A stretch of 18,158 bases of DNA from an uncultured Campylobacter sp. (GTDB lineage: Bacteria > Campylobacterota > Campylobacteria > Campylobacterales > Campylobacteraceae): the NCBI GenBank assembly GCA_947090385.1, contig CAMUNZ010000023.1, positions 1 through 18,158 of the forward strand, given 5' to 3'. How positions within the stretch are numbered: position 1 is the first letter of the stretch; every line of letters starts with the position of its first letter. The notes below the pieces were generated by a model. That model was given only the letters and a program-made list of their open reading frames with translations, ran no database searches and was not told the DNA's origin. The position numbers and the translations under genes were made by a program. Below, one piece after another: positions 8,048 through 15,063 of the stretch.

Positions 8048-8076
8048 ATTTTAAAACACAAGAACTTAAAAATCAA
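8048..8076 (-). promoter_or_regulatory. Inward promoter at the right end, driving the restriction-modification genes
   Basis: On the minus strand TTGATT (8076-8071) lies in the terminal repeat, then a 17-base spacer containing TGTGTTT, then TAAAAT (8053-8048). The endonuclease ATG follows at 8017. The offsets from the element end equal those of the left promoter exactly (20 and 43 bases). Confidence 0.62.
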
Positions 8077-8096
8077 TAGTTTATTTTAACAGAGCC
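8068..8096 (-). repeat. Right terminal inverted repeat
   Basis: Reverse complement of 4914-4942 with 28 of 29 bases identical; ends in AACAGAGCC at 8096. Confidence 0.92.
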
Positions 8097-8104
8097 AAAT
8101 AGAA
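8097..8104. repeat. Right target-site duplication (8 bp)
   Basis: AAATAGAA, identical to 4906-4913, immediately outside the right terminal repeat. Confidence 0.93.
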
Positions 8105-8257
8105 ATAAAAAATGGTGTAAAAACGGTTGTCTTTGGCACTGAAAGCTTTAGCAGTTTTAAAGAAAAATTAAATTATAAACTAAAAAATTTTGATGAAAAT
8201 AAGACAAAAGGTGGGTATCAAATAAAAATCACAAATTGTGGAATAGAAAAGAAATAA
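8105..8257 (+). pseudogene. 3' fragment of the small gene split by the mobile element
   Basis: The frame reading IKNGVKTVVFGTESFSSFKE and ending KITNCGIEKK before TAA 8255-8257 has protein-like composition and no start of its own. It is the natural continuation of the gene beginning at 4796, which would have been about 90 residues long. After removal of the element and one target copy, the two halves differ by one base in frame; deletion of one base from AAAATAGAAA would give NKNEIKNGVK. No function is recognised. Confidence 0.6.
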
Positions 8258-8273
8258 TTAAAATTTGCTACTT

Positions 8274-9076
8274 TTATTTTGTTATATAGGTTTTACTACA
8301 AACGCTTTCCATATTAAAACGCCAACCTACCAGAATTTCATCTTTTATTTCAACATAAATTATATTAAAATCTTTTTTTAGATTTATTGATTGTTAAAAT
8401 ATAATCTTTATTTTTGTAATTGATTATCCCAAAATAGTGATTTATAAGCGAATTATCAGTTAGTGTGTAATACTCATCGTGGTATGTATAAGTGTAATCT
8501 TTTTATTATATGCAATAACAATATCTTTGCCATTTTTTCTACGCAAAATCACAAAAATTTTATTACTATCATTTACATTTAAATCATCATATAAAGTGTA
8601 TGAGGTTATTTCATCATACAGGGTATTTAAGACAAATTCGCCTTTTATTAATTTTGTTTTTAAATCATCAAAAGGTGATAAACAATTTTTCATATGTTTT
8701 TTAAACTCTTCGTATGATGCGTTATTTATGGTTGGAAAATAAACTTTTACATTTTTTAAATTTGTTAAATCATCATAAAATTTATCGCAAAAGTAACCGT
8801 GCTTTTCTTTTTGTTTTTTAGCATTTTTTGCCAAGTTTGATTGTTATCTCTTAGAGTAATTTTGTCTTTTTTAATGATTTCATAACTACCATAAGATGGT
8901 AGTGGCAGTGCTTCTAAACTAACATAAACATCATCTGTAAAAAAATCTGATATTTGAAGTTTGGATATTAAATATTTTAAATTCTCAGGCGGATTTTCAT
9001 CCATCGGCTCTATAAATTTAGCATTTAAATTTATTGTAAAAATTACTGTTATAAATAAAATAAATATTTTTTTCAA
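8274..9076 (-). pseudogene. Secreted protein of unknown function, three frameshifts
   Basis: Start TTG 9076 has AAGGAAG just upstream. The first 18 residues (KKIFILFITVIFTINLNA) form a signal peptide, so the product was exported. The frame breaks three times, each in an A-run on the coding strand: at 8824-8829 (six As, one too few), 8500-8504 (five, one too few) and 8373-8379 (seven, one too many). Repairing these gives one protein of about 267 aa that includes GYFCDKFYDDLTNLKNVKVY and ends VGWRFNMESVCSKTYITK. Two shorter open frames (9076-8765 and 8834-8460) are parts of it. No domain is recognised. It lies downstream of mogA in the same direction and converges on the split gene at 8257. Confidence 0.68.
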
Positions 9077-9087
9077 AATTCTTCCTT

Positions 9088-9612
9088 TTATTTTTTAGGT
9101 CTAAATGCTTTTATTTTTGTTTCATCTGTTTTTATAAAATTTCCGCCTATTAAATCTATGCAATAAGGAATTGCTGAAAAAATCGGCTTTAAACATTGCA
9201 AAATTGCCTTTGGTTGCCCCGGTAAATTTACAACCAAAGAATTTTTTCTCACGCCAGCAGTTTGTCTTGACAAAATCGCTGTTGGAACAAATTTTAAACT
9301 CTCCATTCTCATCAATTCGCCAAATCCAGGTAAAATTTTATCGCAAATTTCTGTTGTGACTTCTGGCGTTATATCGCGTTTTGCAGGGCCTGTGCCGCCT
9401 GTTGTAAAAATCATATCACATTTTAATTCATCACAAAATTTTATAAGTTTTTCTTCAATTTTTTCAAACTCATCTGGAATTATTTCATAAAAAAATTCTA
9501 TATCGTTTAAAATCCAATCTTTTAAAATTCTTTTTATCTCAGGTCCGCCTAAATCTTCGTAAATTCCGCTACTTGCGCGATCGCTAATCGTCAAAATTCC
9601 TACTTTTATCAT
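9088..9612 (-). CDS. mogA: MogA-type molybdopterin adenylyltransferase
   Basis: A 174-residue protein that adenylylates molybdopterin, the step before molybdate insertion in molybdenum-cofactor synthesis, in the cytoplasm. Family signs: KVGILTISDRASSGIYEDLGGP at the start, the MPT-binding segment FTTGGTGPAKRDITPE (roughly residues 70-85), and VVNLPGQPKAI near the end. I chose ATG 9612 over TTG 9624 because GAGG at about 9619-9622 is well spaced from it. The start lies inside the end of the FtsH-like gene, so it is the last intact gene of the operon. Molybdoenzymes such as formate dehydrogenase and nitrate reductase are usual in Campylobacter and would be the users. MoaB is a close alternative, but length and the RDITPE and GxxFxxxE-type features fit MogA. 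Confidence 0.88.
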   Translation of the reverse strand: MIKVGILTISDRASSGIYEDLGGPEIKRILKDWILNDIEFFYEIIPDEFEKIEEKLIKFCDELKCDMIFTTGGTGPAKRDITPEVTTEICDKILPGFGELMRMESLKFVPTAILSRQTAGVRKNSLVVNLPGQPKAILQCLKPIFSAIPYCIDLIGGNFIKTDETKIKAFRPKK

Positions 9613-11287
9613 TTTTTTCCTCAAAATTATTATTTATTATCTCTTTTATATCGTTTTTATCAATTGATTCGTTATTGTAAATTTTAGTTGAAATTTTAGC
9701 TAAAACTAAATTCATTTTTTGTAGAAATTCGCACACTTCGGCATAAGAATCGTTTAAAATTTTATTTAAATCGCTTTTTTGTGGCGTTAAATTATCGCCC
9801 ATAAAATAGTCTAAAATCATACTTTCAGCCATTTTTTGTGCTGATTTTAGATCTTGATTTGCGTTTGTAAAATTATCATTTTTAAAAATTTTAAGTGCTG
9901 CATGTCCGCTTAATCTTACTTTTATTTTATTTAAAATTTCTGTTTTTGATTCTATCTCTTTTTCGTCCAGATTAAATCTATCTTCAAGTAAAGAAATTTT
10001 GTCAAACTCAATTCCAAACCAATACGCGCTCAATGCTTTTGCTCCTTGATAAATGCTTTGAATTTTTCTTTCATCATCACTAAGAGTTGTCATTTTTTTG
10101 CTTCCGATTTGAACTTTGTTTTTTACATCTTCGAAATCTTGTAAAGTTATTTTTTCTTTTTGATTTCGCATCGCATTTAAGGCGGCTTCATTTACAAGCG
10201 TTGCAAGTGCAGCACCGCTAAATCCGACACAAATTTTGCTAAGTTTTTCTAAATCTACATTGAAATTTTTATCTTTTAGATAAATTTTTAAAATTTCAAT
10301 TCTTTCTTGAAAATTTGGCAAACTCACATAAATTCTTCTATCAAATCGTCCCGGTCTTAAAAGCGCTTCATCTATTAAATCTATTTTATTCGTTGCTGCA
10401 ATTACGATAACTCCGCTACTTTCTTCAAATCCATCCATTTCTGTTAAAAGTTGATTAAGCGTCGTTTCTCTTTCGTCGTTTCTGTTCCCGCCACGACTTT
10501 TTCCAACGGCATCAATCTCATCAATAAAAATAATCGAAGGCGCTTTTGCTTTTGCTTTTGCAAAAAGCTCTCTTACTCTTTTCGCGCCGACGCCGACGAA
10601 AATTTCGGCAAAACTAGATCCGCTTTGATAAAAAAATGGCACTCCAGCTTCGCCAGCAACGGCTTTTGCGATTAAAGTTTTTCCAACTCCAGGAGATCCT
10701 ACCATCAAAACACCTTTTGGCAAACAAACACCAAATTTTTGGTATTTAGATGGATTTTTTAAAAAATCCACAATCTCAAAAAGCTCTTTTTTTACCTCAT
10801 CGATTCCTGCAACATCGGCAAATGTGTATTTTGAAATAACTGGCGAAATTTCGCTTATATTTTGATTTTGTTTAACTTGATATTTTATTTGTGATTGATT
10901 TTTTTTGTTTATTAAAAAAATAACGCCACTAAAAATGCAAATTGTTAAAAGCAAATAAAAAAATTCAAAAAATTGAGTATTGTCGTTTGCGATTTCAAGC
11001 GGGACTTTTTTGTAAAGTTCTTGTAAATTTACGCTTTGTTTTAAAACGATATATTGTTTTTTATTAAAAGTTAAAATAATCTCGTCTTTATCGATGATAG
11101 CACGAGAAATTTGGTTTTCGTTTAGAAGTTTTTCATAAGCATCGTAAGTCAAATAAGATGGCGAATTTCTAAGATAAACAGCGCTTAAAAGGACAAAAAG
11201 CACAGCTAAACATATAAAAATGATATTTTTTGTGTTTAATCTAAAATTTTTAAATTTCTGCAAAATTTGCTTCAAATTTGATATCAT
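9584..11287 (-). CDS. Membrane-bound FtsH-like AAA+ ATPase lacking the protease zinc site
   Basis: A 567-residue FtsH paralogue. Two transmembrane helices (about 21-39 and 108-126) flank a small periplasmic domain. The AAA+ module has Walker A GSPGVGKT (197-204), the pore loop IFVGVGAKRVRELF, Walker B IIFIDEIDAVG (252-262) and the second region of homology ATNKIDLIDEALLRPGRFDR (298-317), so ATP hydrolysis looks intact. The protease domain is present, but the place where FtsH has HEAGH reads YQGAK (413-417, after DERKIQSI), so both zinc histidines and the glutamate are absent. It should therefore unfold or extract membrane proteins without cutting them, or work with a true FtsH elsewhere. GGAGG precedes ATG 11287. 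It overlaps mtaB by 38 and mogA by 29 bases. C. jejuni has, from memory, a comparable 'membrane-bound ATPase' gene beside its mtaB homologue. Confidence 0.88.
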   Translation of the reverse strand: MISNLKQILQKFKNFRLNTKNIIFICLAVLFVLLSAVYLRNSPSYLTYDAYEKLLNENQISRAIIDKDEIILTFNKKQYIVLKQSVNLQELYKKVPLEIANDNTQFFEFFYLLLTICIFSGVIFLINKKNQSQIKYQVKQNQNISEISPVISKYTFADVAGIDEVKKELFEIVDFLKNPSKYQKFGVCLPKGVLMVGSPGVGKTLIAKAVAGEAGVPFFYQSGSSFAEIFVGVGAKRVRELFAKAKAKAPSIIFIDEIDAVGKSRGGNRNDERETTLNQLLTEMDGFEESSGVIVIAATNKIDLIDEALLRPGRFDRRIYVSLPNFQERIEILKIYLKDKNFNVDLEKLSKICVGFSGAALATLVNEAALNAMRNQKEKITLQDFEDVKNKVQIGSKKMTTLSDDERKIQSIYQGAKALSAYWFGIEFDKISLLEDRFNLDEKEIESKTEILNKIKVRLSGHAALKIFKNDNFTNANQDLKSAQKMAESMILDYFMGDNLTPQKSDLNKILNDSYAEVCEFLQKMNLVLAKISTKIYNNESIDKNDIKEIINNNFEEKNDKSRNFDD

Positions 11288-12482
11288 AATTTTTTACCTC
11301 CACGATTTTTTTAGTTAAATTTTTTTCGCTTTTTATGTAATTTTTATTATAAAATTGATCGTAACCTTCGTAAAATTCGCCATTTTTTCTTTCTATATTT
11401 ATAAATAAATTTTGCTTTTTTTGACGAAAATTATAATTATTTAAAAGCACAATATTTTTTAAAATTTTCATTCTTGCTTTTGCTGTTTTTCCATCTATTT
11501 CTTGTTTTAAAGTCGCTGAAAATGTGTTATTTCTTGGCGAATATATAAAACTATGAAGATGCGTTAAAGGAAATTTTTTAAAATTTTCAACCGCTTCTTC
11601 CCAAATTTTTTCACTTTCTCCAGGATGTGCTACTATAAAATCCGTCCCTAGCGCAAAACCTTTATTTGAAAGTTCGCAAAAAAGTTCTAAATCTTTAAAA
11701 GCCTTGTTTCTTCTTTTCATTATCGCAAGCATTTTTTGAGAAGTGTGCTGAAGTGCGATATGAAGGTGCTTTTCAAGCCAAGATTCATCTAAAATTTCTT
11801 TAAAACTTTCGTCTATTTGACTTGGTTCTATGCTTCCAAGTCTAATTAATTTTATTCCGTTGATTTTTCCAAGTTTTGCTAAAAGTTTTCCAAGAGTTGT
11901 GTTGTTATTTTTGCCATAACTTCCGATATTTGTGCCAGTTAAAATAATCTCATTAAATCCATTTTGGACTAAATTTTTTGCTTCTTGTAAAATCAAATTT
12001 TCATCAATACTTCGAGATTTTCCGCGAAGTTGCGGAATTATGCAATACGAACAATTAAAATCGCAACCTTCTTGAATTTTTATAAAAGCTTTTGAATGAT
12101 TTTCAAAATTTGAAACAATTTCATTTTCTTGAAAATTTATATCTCCATTTTCAAAAAATTTTCCCTCTTTTGTAAGAAATTTTGAAATTTCGCTCTTTTT
12201 AGAAGGCGTAAAAACTCCATCAACTAAGTTTTGATTTAATAAATTTTGCCCTTGCGACAAAGCTCCGCAACCTGTCAATAAAACTTTTTTACCAAGTCTT
12301 TTAATATGTCTTATATACGCCCTTGTATCGCTATCTGCGCCATTTGTAACACTACAAGAATTTACAATTATAATATCTGCCTCATTTTCGTCATTTGTAG
12401 TCGTAGAGTTTGCATATTTTTTCATAATTTCAGTGTCGTAAATATTTGTCCTACAACCAAAAGTTTTAAAATAAATTTTCAA
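11250..12482 (-). CDS. mtaB: tRNA threonylcarbamoyladenosine methylthiotransferase MtaB
   Basis: A 410-residue radical-SAM methylthiotransferase that converts t6A37 to ms2t6A in ANN-decoding tRNAs. The N-terminal UPF0004 domain shows the three cysteines of the auxiliary cluster (C10 in KTFGCRTN, C43 in NSCSVT, C72 in TGCGA). The radical-SAM cluster is C140-x3-C144-x2-C147 in EGCDFNCSYC. Later come LTGTNIGSYG, RLGSIEPSQI, LHIALQHTS and FIVAHPGE. The ending is close to a TRAM-type domain. The start is TTG 12482, overlapping the stop of the channel gene as TTGA and preceded by GAGGA nine bases away; no better start exists. It sits in an operon with mscS and the FtsH-like gene. MiaB and RimO are alternatives, but the short linker and KTFGCRTN start fit MtaB. 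Confidence 0.9.
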   Translation of the reverse strand: MKIYFKTFGCRTNIYDTEIMKKYANSTTTNDENEADIIIVNSCSVTNGADSDTRAYIRHIKRLGKKVLLTGCGALSQGQNLLNQNLVDGVFTPSKKSEISKFLTKEGKFFENGDINFQENEIVSNFENHSKAFIKIQEGCDFNCSYCIIPQLRGKSRSIDENLILQEAKNLVQNGFNEIILTGTNIGSYGKNNNTTLGKLLAKLGKINGIKLIRLGSIEPSQIDESFKEILDESWLEKHLHIALQHTSQKMLAIMKRRNKAFKDLELFCELSNKGFALGTDFIVAHPGESEKIWEEAVENFKKFPLTHLHSFIYSPRNNTFSATLKQEIDGKTAKARMKILKNIVLLNNYNFRQKKQNLFINIERKNGEFYEGYDQFYNKNYIKSEKNLTKKIVEVKNYDIKFEANFAEI

Positions 12483-14032
12483 TATAAAATTTCCTCGTTT
12501 ATTTTTGTTGAATTTAATGGCGATTTTGGATAAACGCCACGAAATAAAGTTTGTGTTGGATATGCGATTTTTATATCGTCTTCTTTCATCAAAGCTTCGA
12601 TAATCTCCGCACTAATCGTGCTTCTAAGTCCTAAAGTAGCATAAGCATTTGTCATATACCAAACTGAAATTTTTACTCCATAAGGTTCTAAAAAACTAAA
12701 AATTCTCGGCTCTACATTTGGATTTTTTATGTTATATTGACTTCGCAAATGCATCATAGTTTTTTTGGCTATATCTGTGTAGCCTTTCGAATATTTTCTT
12801 GCTATATTTTTAATTATATACATAGCTTTTTTGTGATTGCTATCAAAACTAAGCATTATATCAATTCCATCCCAAACTGTTTTCATCCCGCTGTGAGTGT
12901 AGTTTGATATAAGATCTGTAAAAATATAATTATTTGGTACAAAAATTATTCGACCACTTCTTCGATTTTCAAGATAAGTTGTATAAGTTATATCTTCATA
13001 AATTGTAATTCTAAGTAGTGAAATATCAATTATATCGCCAACATGCGTGACGCTATTTTTGCTAACTTTTATGCGATCTCCTACATGCATAGCTCCGCCA
13101 AATATGATAACCATCCAGCCAAGCACGCTCATAAACATATCTTTCATGGCGATTGCTAAACCAGCCGATGCAAATCCTAAAATTGTAATTATATAATTTA
13201 CGTTTTCGATATATGTAAAAAATAAAGTTAATAGAATAAGTGAAATTGAGATTAAATTTATAGCTTTATTTGCCGTATAAAATCTTTCGTTATTTGTGAT
13301 TGTTTTTTTAACTATGTATTTACAAAACAACGATACAAGCAAAATTATAATAATAAAAATTCCGATATTCATAATTTTTTTTGCTTGAATTTTTATATCA
13401 TTTTGAACCGTATTTATCTCTTCATTTATTTTTTTTTGATAAATTGAAAGTGAAATTTTTCCTATCTCTTTTGCGTCGTTTAATTCATTCAACTCTTTTT
13501 TTGTAATTTGCAAAATTTCATCCAAATTTGGTTCAAAATTTATCAAAATTTCTAAAAGTTTTGATTTTTCTGTTAATTTTTCTATCGTTTCATCAAGCGA
13601 TTTTAATCTTTGCAAATAGTTTTGTTTTTCGCTATTTATTTTTTTTATATAAGAAATTCCAGAAATTATCGAAAAAGCATTTGTTACTTTTATCGTTGAG
13701 TTTAAATCTGGTGGCATTATAATATCGTTAAATGGCGTTTTTTGATACTCTGTTAAAAGTAAAATTCTCTCTTTTGCATTTTTGATTTTTTTATCAATTT
13801 CCGTTAAATTATCGCTAATTTTTATATTTTTTCTAGCTTTTTTCAAACTTTCTAATTCATTTTGTAAATTTTTATAATTTTGAGAATTTGTAAAACTAGT
13901 CACCCAAATATTTGTAATAAGTGAATTATCTATGGTTTTAATTCTGTTTTTTAAATCAGAAATTTCGCTATTTGATAACGAATTGGCGAAAATTTGAGTA
14001 AGAAAAATAGCTAAAAAAAACAAAAATTTCAT
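12479..14032 (-). CDS. MscS-family mechanosensitive channel with periplasmic N-terminal domain
   Basis: A 517-residue inner-membrane channel. A signal peptide (MKFLFFLAIFLTQIFA) is followed by about 200 residues of charged, heptad-rich helix (periplasmic coiled coil, about 22-215). Three membrane segments follow (about 221-240, 257-275, 278-313). The third is the MscS pore helix with its glycine/alanine pattern (GFASAGLAIAMKDMFMSVLGWMVIIFGG) leading into the beta domain (VGDRIKV, GDIIDISLLRITI, RIIFVPNNYIFTDLISNYT). Such channels open on membrane tension and release solutes on osmotic downshock. Size and the long periplasmic part differ from E. coli MscS (286 aa) and match the larger Campylobacter type. 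ATG 14032 overlaps the aroB stop as ATGA with GGAGA upstream, and the mtaB start overlaps its end. Confidence 0.88.
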   Translation of the reverse strand: MKFLFFLAIFLTQIFANSLSNSEISDLKNRIKTIDNSLITNIWVTSFTNSQNYKNLQNELESLKKARKNIKISDNLTEIDKKIKNAKERILLLTEYQKTPFNDIIMPPDLNSTIKVTNAFSIISGISYIKKINSEKQNYLQRLKSLDETIEKLTEKSKLLEILINFEPNLDEILQITKKELNELNDAKEIGKISLSIYQKKINEEINTVQNDIKIQAKKIMNIGIFIIIILLVSLFCKYIVKKTITNNERFYTANKAINLISISLILLTLFFTYIENVNYIITILGFASAGLAIAMKDMFMSVLGWMVIIFGGAMHVGDRIKVSKNSVTHVGDIIDISLLRITIYEDITYTTYLENRRSGRIIFVPNNYIFTDLISNYTHSGMKTVWDGIDIMLSFDSNHKKAMYIIKNIARKYSKGYTDIAKKTMMHLRSQYNIKNPNVEPRIFSFLEPYGVKISVWYMTNAYATLGLRSTISAEIIEALMKEDDIKIAYPTQTLFRGVYPKSPLNSTKINEEILY

Positions 14033-15063
14033 CTAAAATCTCCTAAAATTTCAAGTAAAGTTTCTTTTTTTATATCATCTTTGATTGCAAAATTTCCGAT
14101 ACTTTGTGGTAATATAAATTTTATTTTATTGTCTAAAGTTTTTTTATCTAAGAAAAAAGCGTCGTAAAAATTTTGTGGATTTTCTACTTTAAAATTTGTT
14201 GGAAGTTCAAATTTTTCTAACAAAATTTTTATTTTGTCAAATTCATTTTTTGAAATTAAATTTAATTTTAAAGCTAAAGAATTTGCCATTATTATGCCGA
14301 TTGCGATCGCTTCTCCGTGTAAAAAAATCCTGTAATTTGTAAAATTTTCGATAACATGTCCAAAAGTATGTCCATAGTTTAAAACTACTCGAATTCCACT
14401 CTCTTTTTCGTCTAAACTAACGATTTTTGTTTTTATTTCTACGCTTTTTTGTATCAAAAATTTTATATCGTTTTCATTTTTTAAATCTGTTTTTTCAAAA
14501 AATTCAAAAAAATCTTTATCAAACATAATCGCCATTTTTATGGCTTCGCAAACTCCTGCGTTGAATTCTCTTTTTGGTAAAGTTTTTAAAAATAAAGTAT
14601 TGCAAAAAACGGCTTTTGGTTGATAAAATGAACCGATTAAATTTTTGCCAAATTTGTTATTTATCCCAGTTTTTCCGCCCACGCTTGCATCAACTTGCGC
14701 TAAAAGTGTAGTTGGGATATTTACAAAATTTATTCCTCTTTCATAAATACTTGCCGCAAATCCAGTCATATCGCTTATAACTCCGCCACCAAGGGCGATT
14801 AAAGTATCTTTTCTTGAAAATTTCGATATAAAAAGTTGTTCTAAAATTTCGTTTATACTATCTTGATTTTTGTATTCTTCGCCGTCTTTTAATGTAATTA
14901 TAAAAATTTCATCGGCTTTTATATGATTTAACAAAAATCCAAGCCAAAGTCCTCCAACTTTAGCGTTTGTTACGATTGCTACTTTACTTTTTAAATTTAA
15001 ATTTATATCTTCATTTATATTTACAAAATAACTATTTTTCTCTAATTCTATTTTTATTTTCAT
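14029..15063 (-). CDS. aroB: 3-dehydroquinate synthase
   Basis: A 344-residue NAD- and metal-dependent enzyme making 3-dehydroquinate from DAHP, the second step of the shikimate pathway. Visible motifs: ALGGGVISDMTGFAASIYERG (about 90-110), IPTTLLAQVDASVGGKTGIN (about 116-135), KNLIGSFYQP, and metal ligands E173 (VCEAIKMA), a histidine of GHTFGH (232/236) and H249 (LHGEAI). I start at ATG 15063, which has AAGGAAA directly upstream, rather than at the more distal ATG 15108. The start overlaps the end of the TrkA-like gene by 32 bases and the stop overlaps mscS by 4. Length is normal for the family. Confidence 0.95.
   Translation of the reverse strand: MKIKIELEKNSYFVNINEDINLNLKSKVAIVTNAKVGGLWLGFLLNHIKADEIFIITLKDGEEYKNQDSINEILEQLFISKFSRKDTLIALGGGVISDMTGFAASIYERGINFVNIPTTLLAQVDASVGGKTGINNKFGKNLIGSFYQPKAVFCNTLFLKTLPKREFNAGVCEAIKMAIMFDKDFFEFFEKTDLKNENDIKFLIQKSVEIKTKIVSLDEKESGIRVVLNYGHTFGHVIENFTNYRIFLHGEAIAIGIIMANSLALKLNLISKNEFDKIKILLEKFELPTNFKVENPQNFYDAFFLDKKTLDNKIKFILPQSIGNFAIKDDIKKETLLEILGDFR

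Larger units (their letters stand above)
4914..8096. mobile_element. IS1595-family element carrying a type II restriction-modification pair
   Basis: A 3183-bp unit bounded by 29-bp inverted repeats (28/29 identical, starting GGCTCTGTTAAAAT) and flanked by identical 8-bp duplications, which shows insertion as one unit. Contents: a plus-strand IS1595-type transposase (4997-6021), then, convergent and only 9 bases away, a methyltransferase (6031-7251) and a restriction endonuclease (7252-8017) on the minus strand. A simple IS1595 element would be about 1 kb; the extra 2 kb is passenger DNA. IS1595-family elements with passenger genes ('transporter IS') are known as a class. All three genes carry a disabling mutation, so this copy looks immobile by itself, although intact ends could still be moved by a transposase supplied in trans. 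Confidence 0.92.

Noticed and set aside
4914..8096. Composite transposon with two IS copies
   Set aside because: Only one transposase and one pair of ends are present, so it is a single unit.
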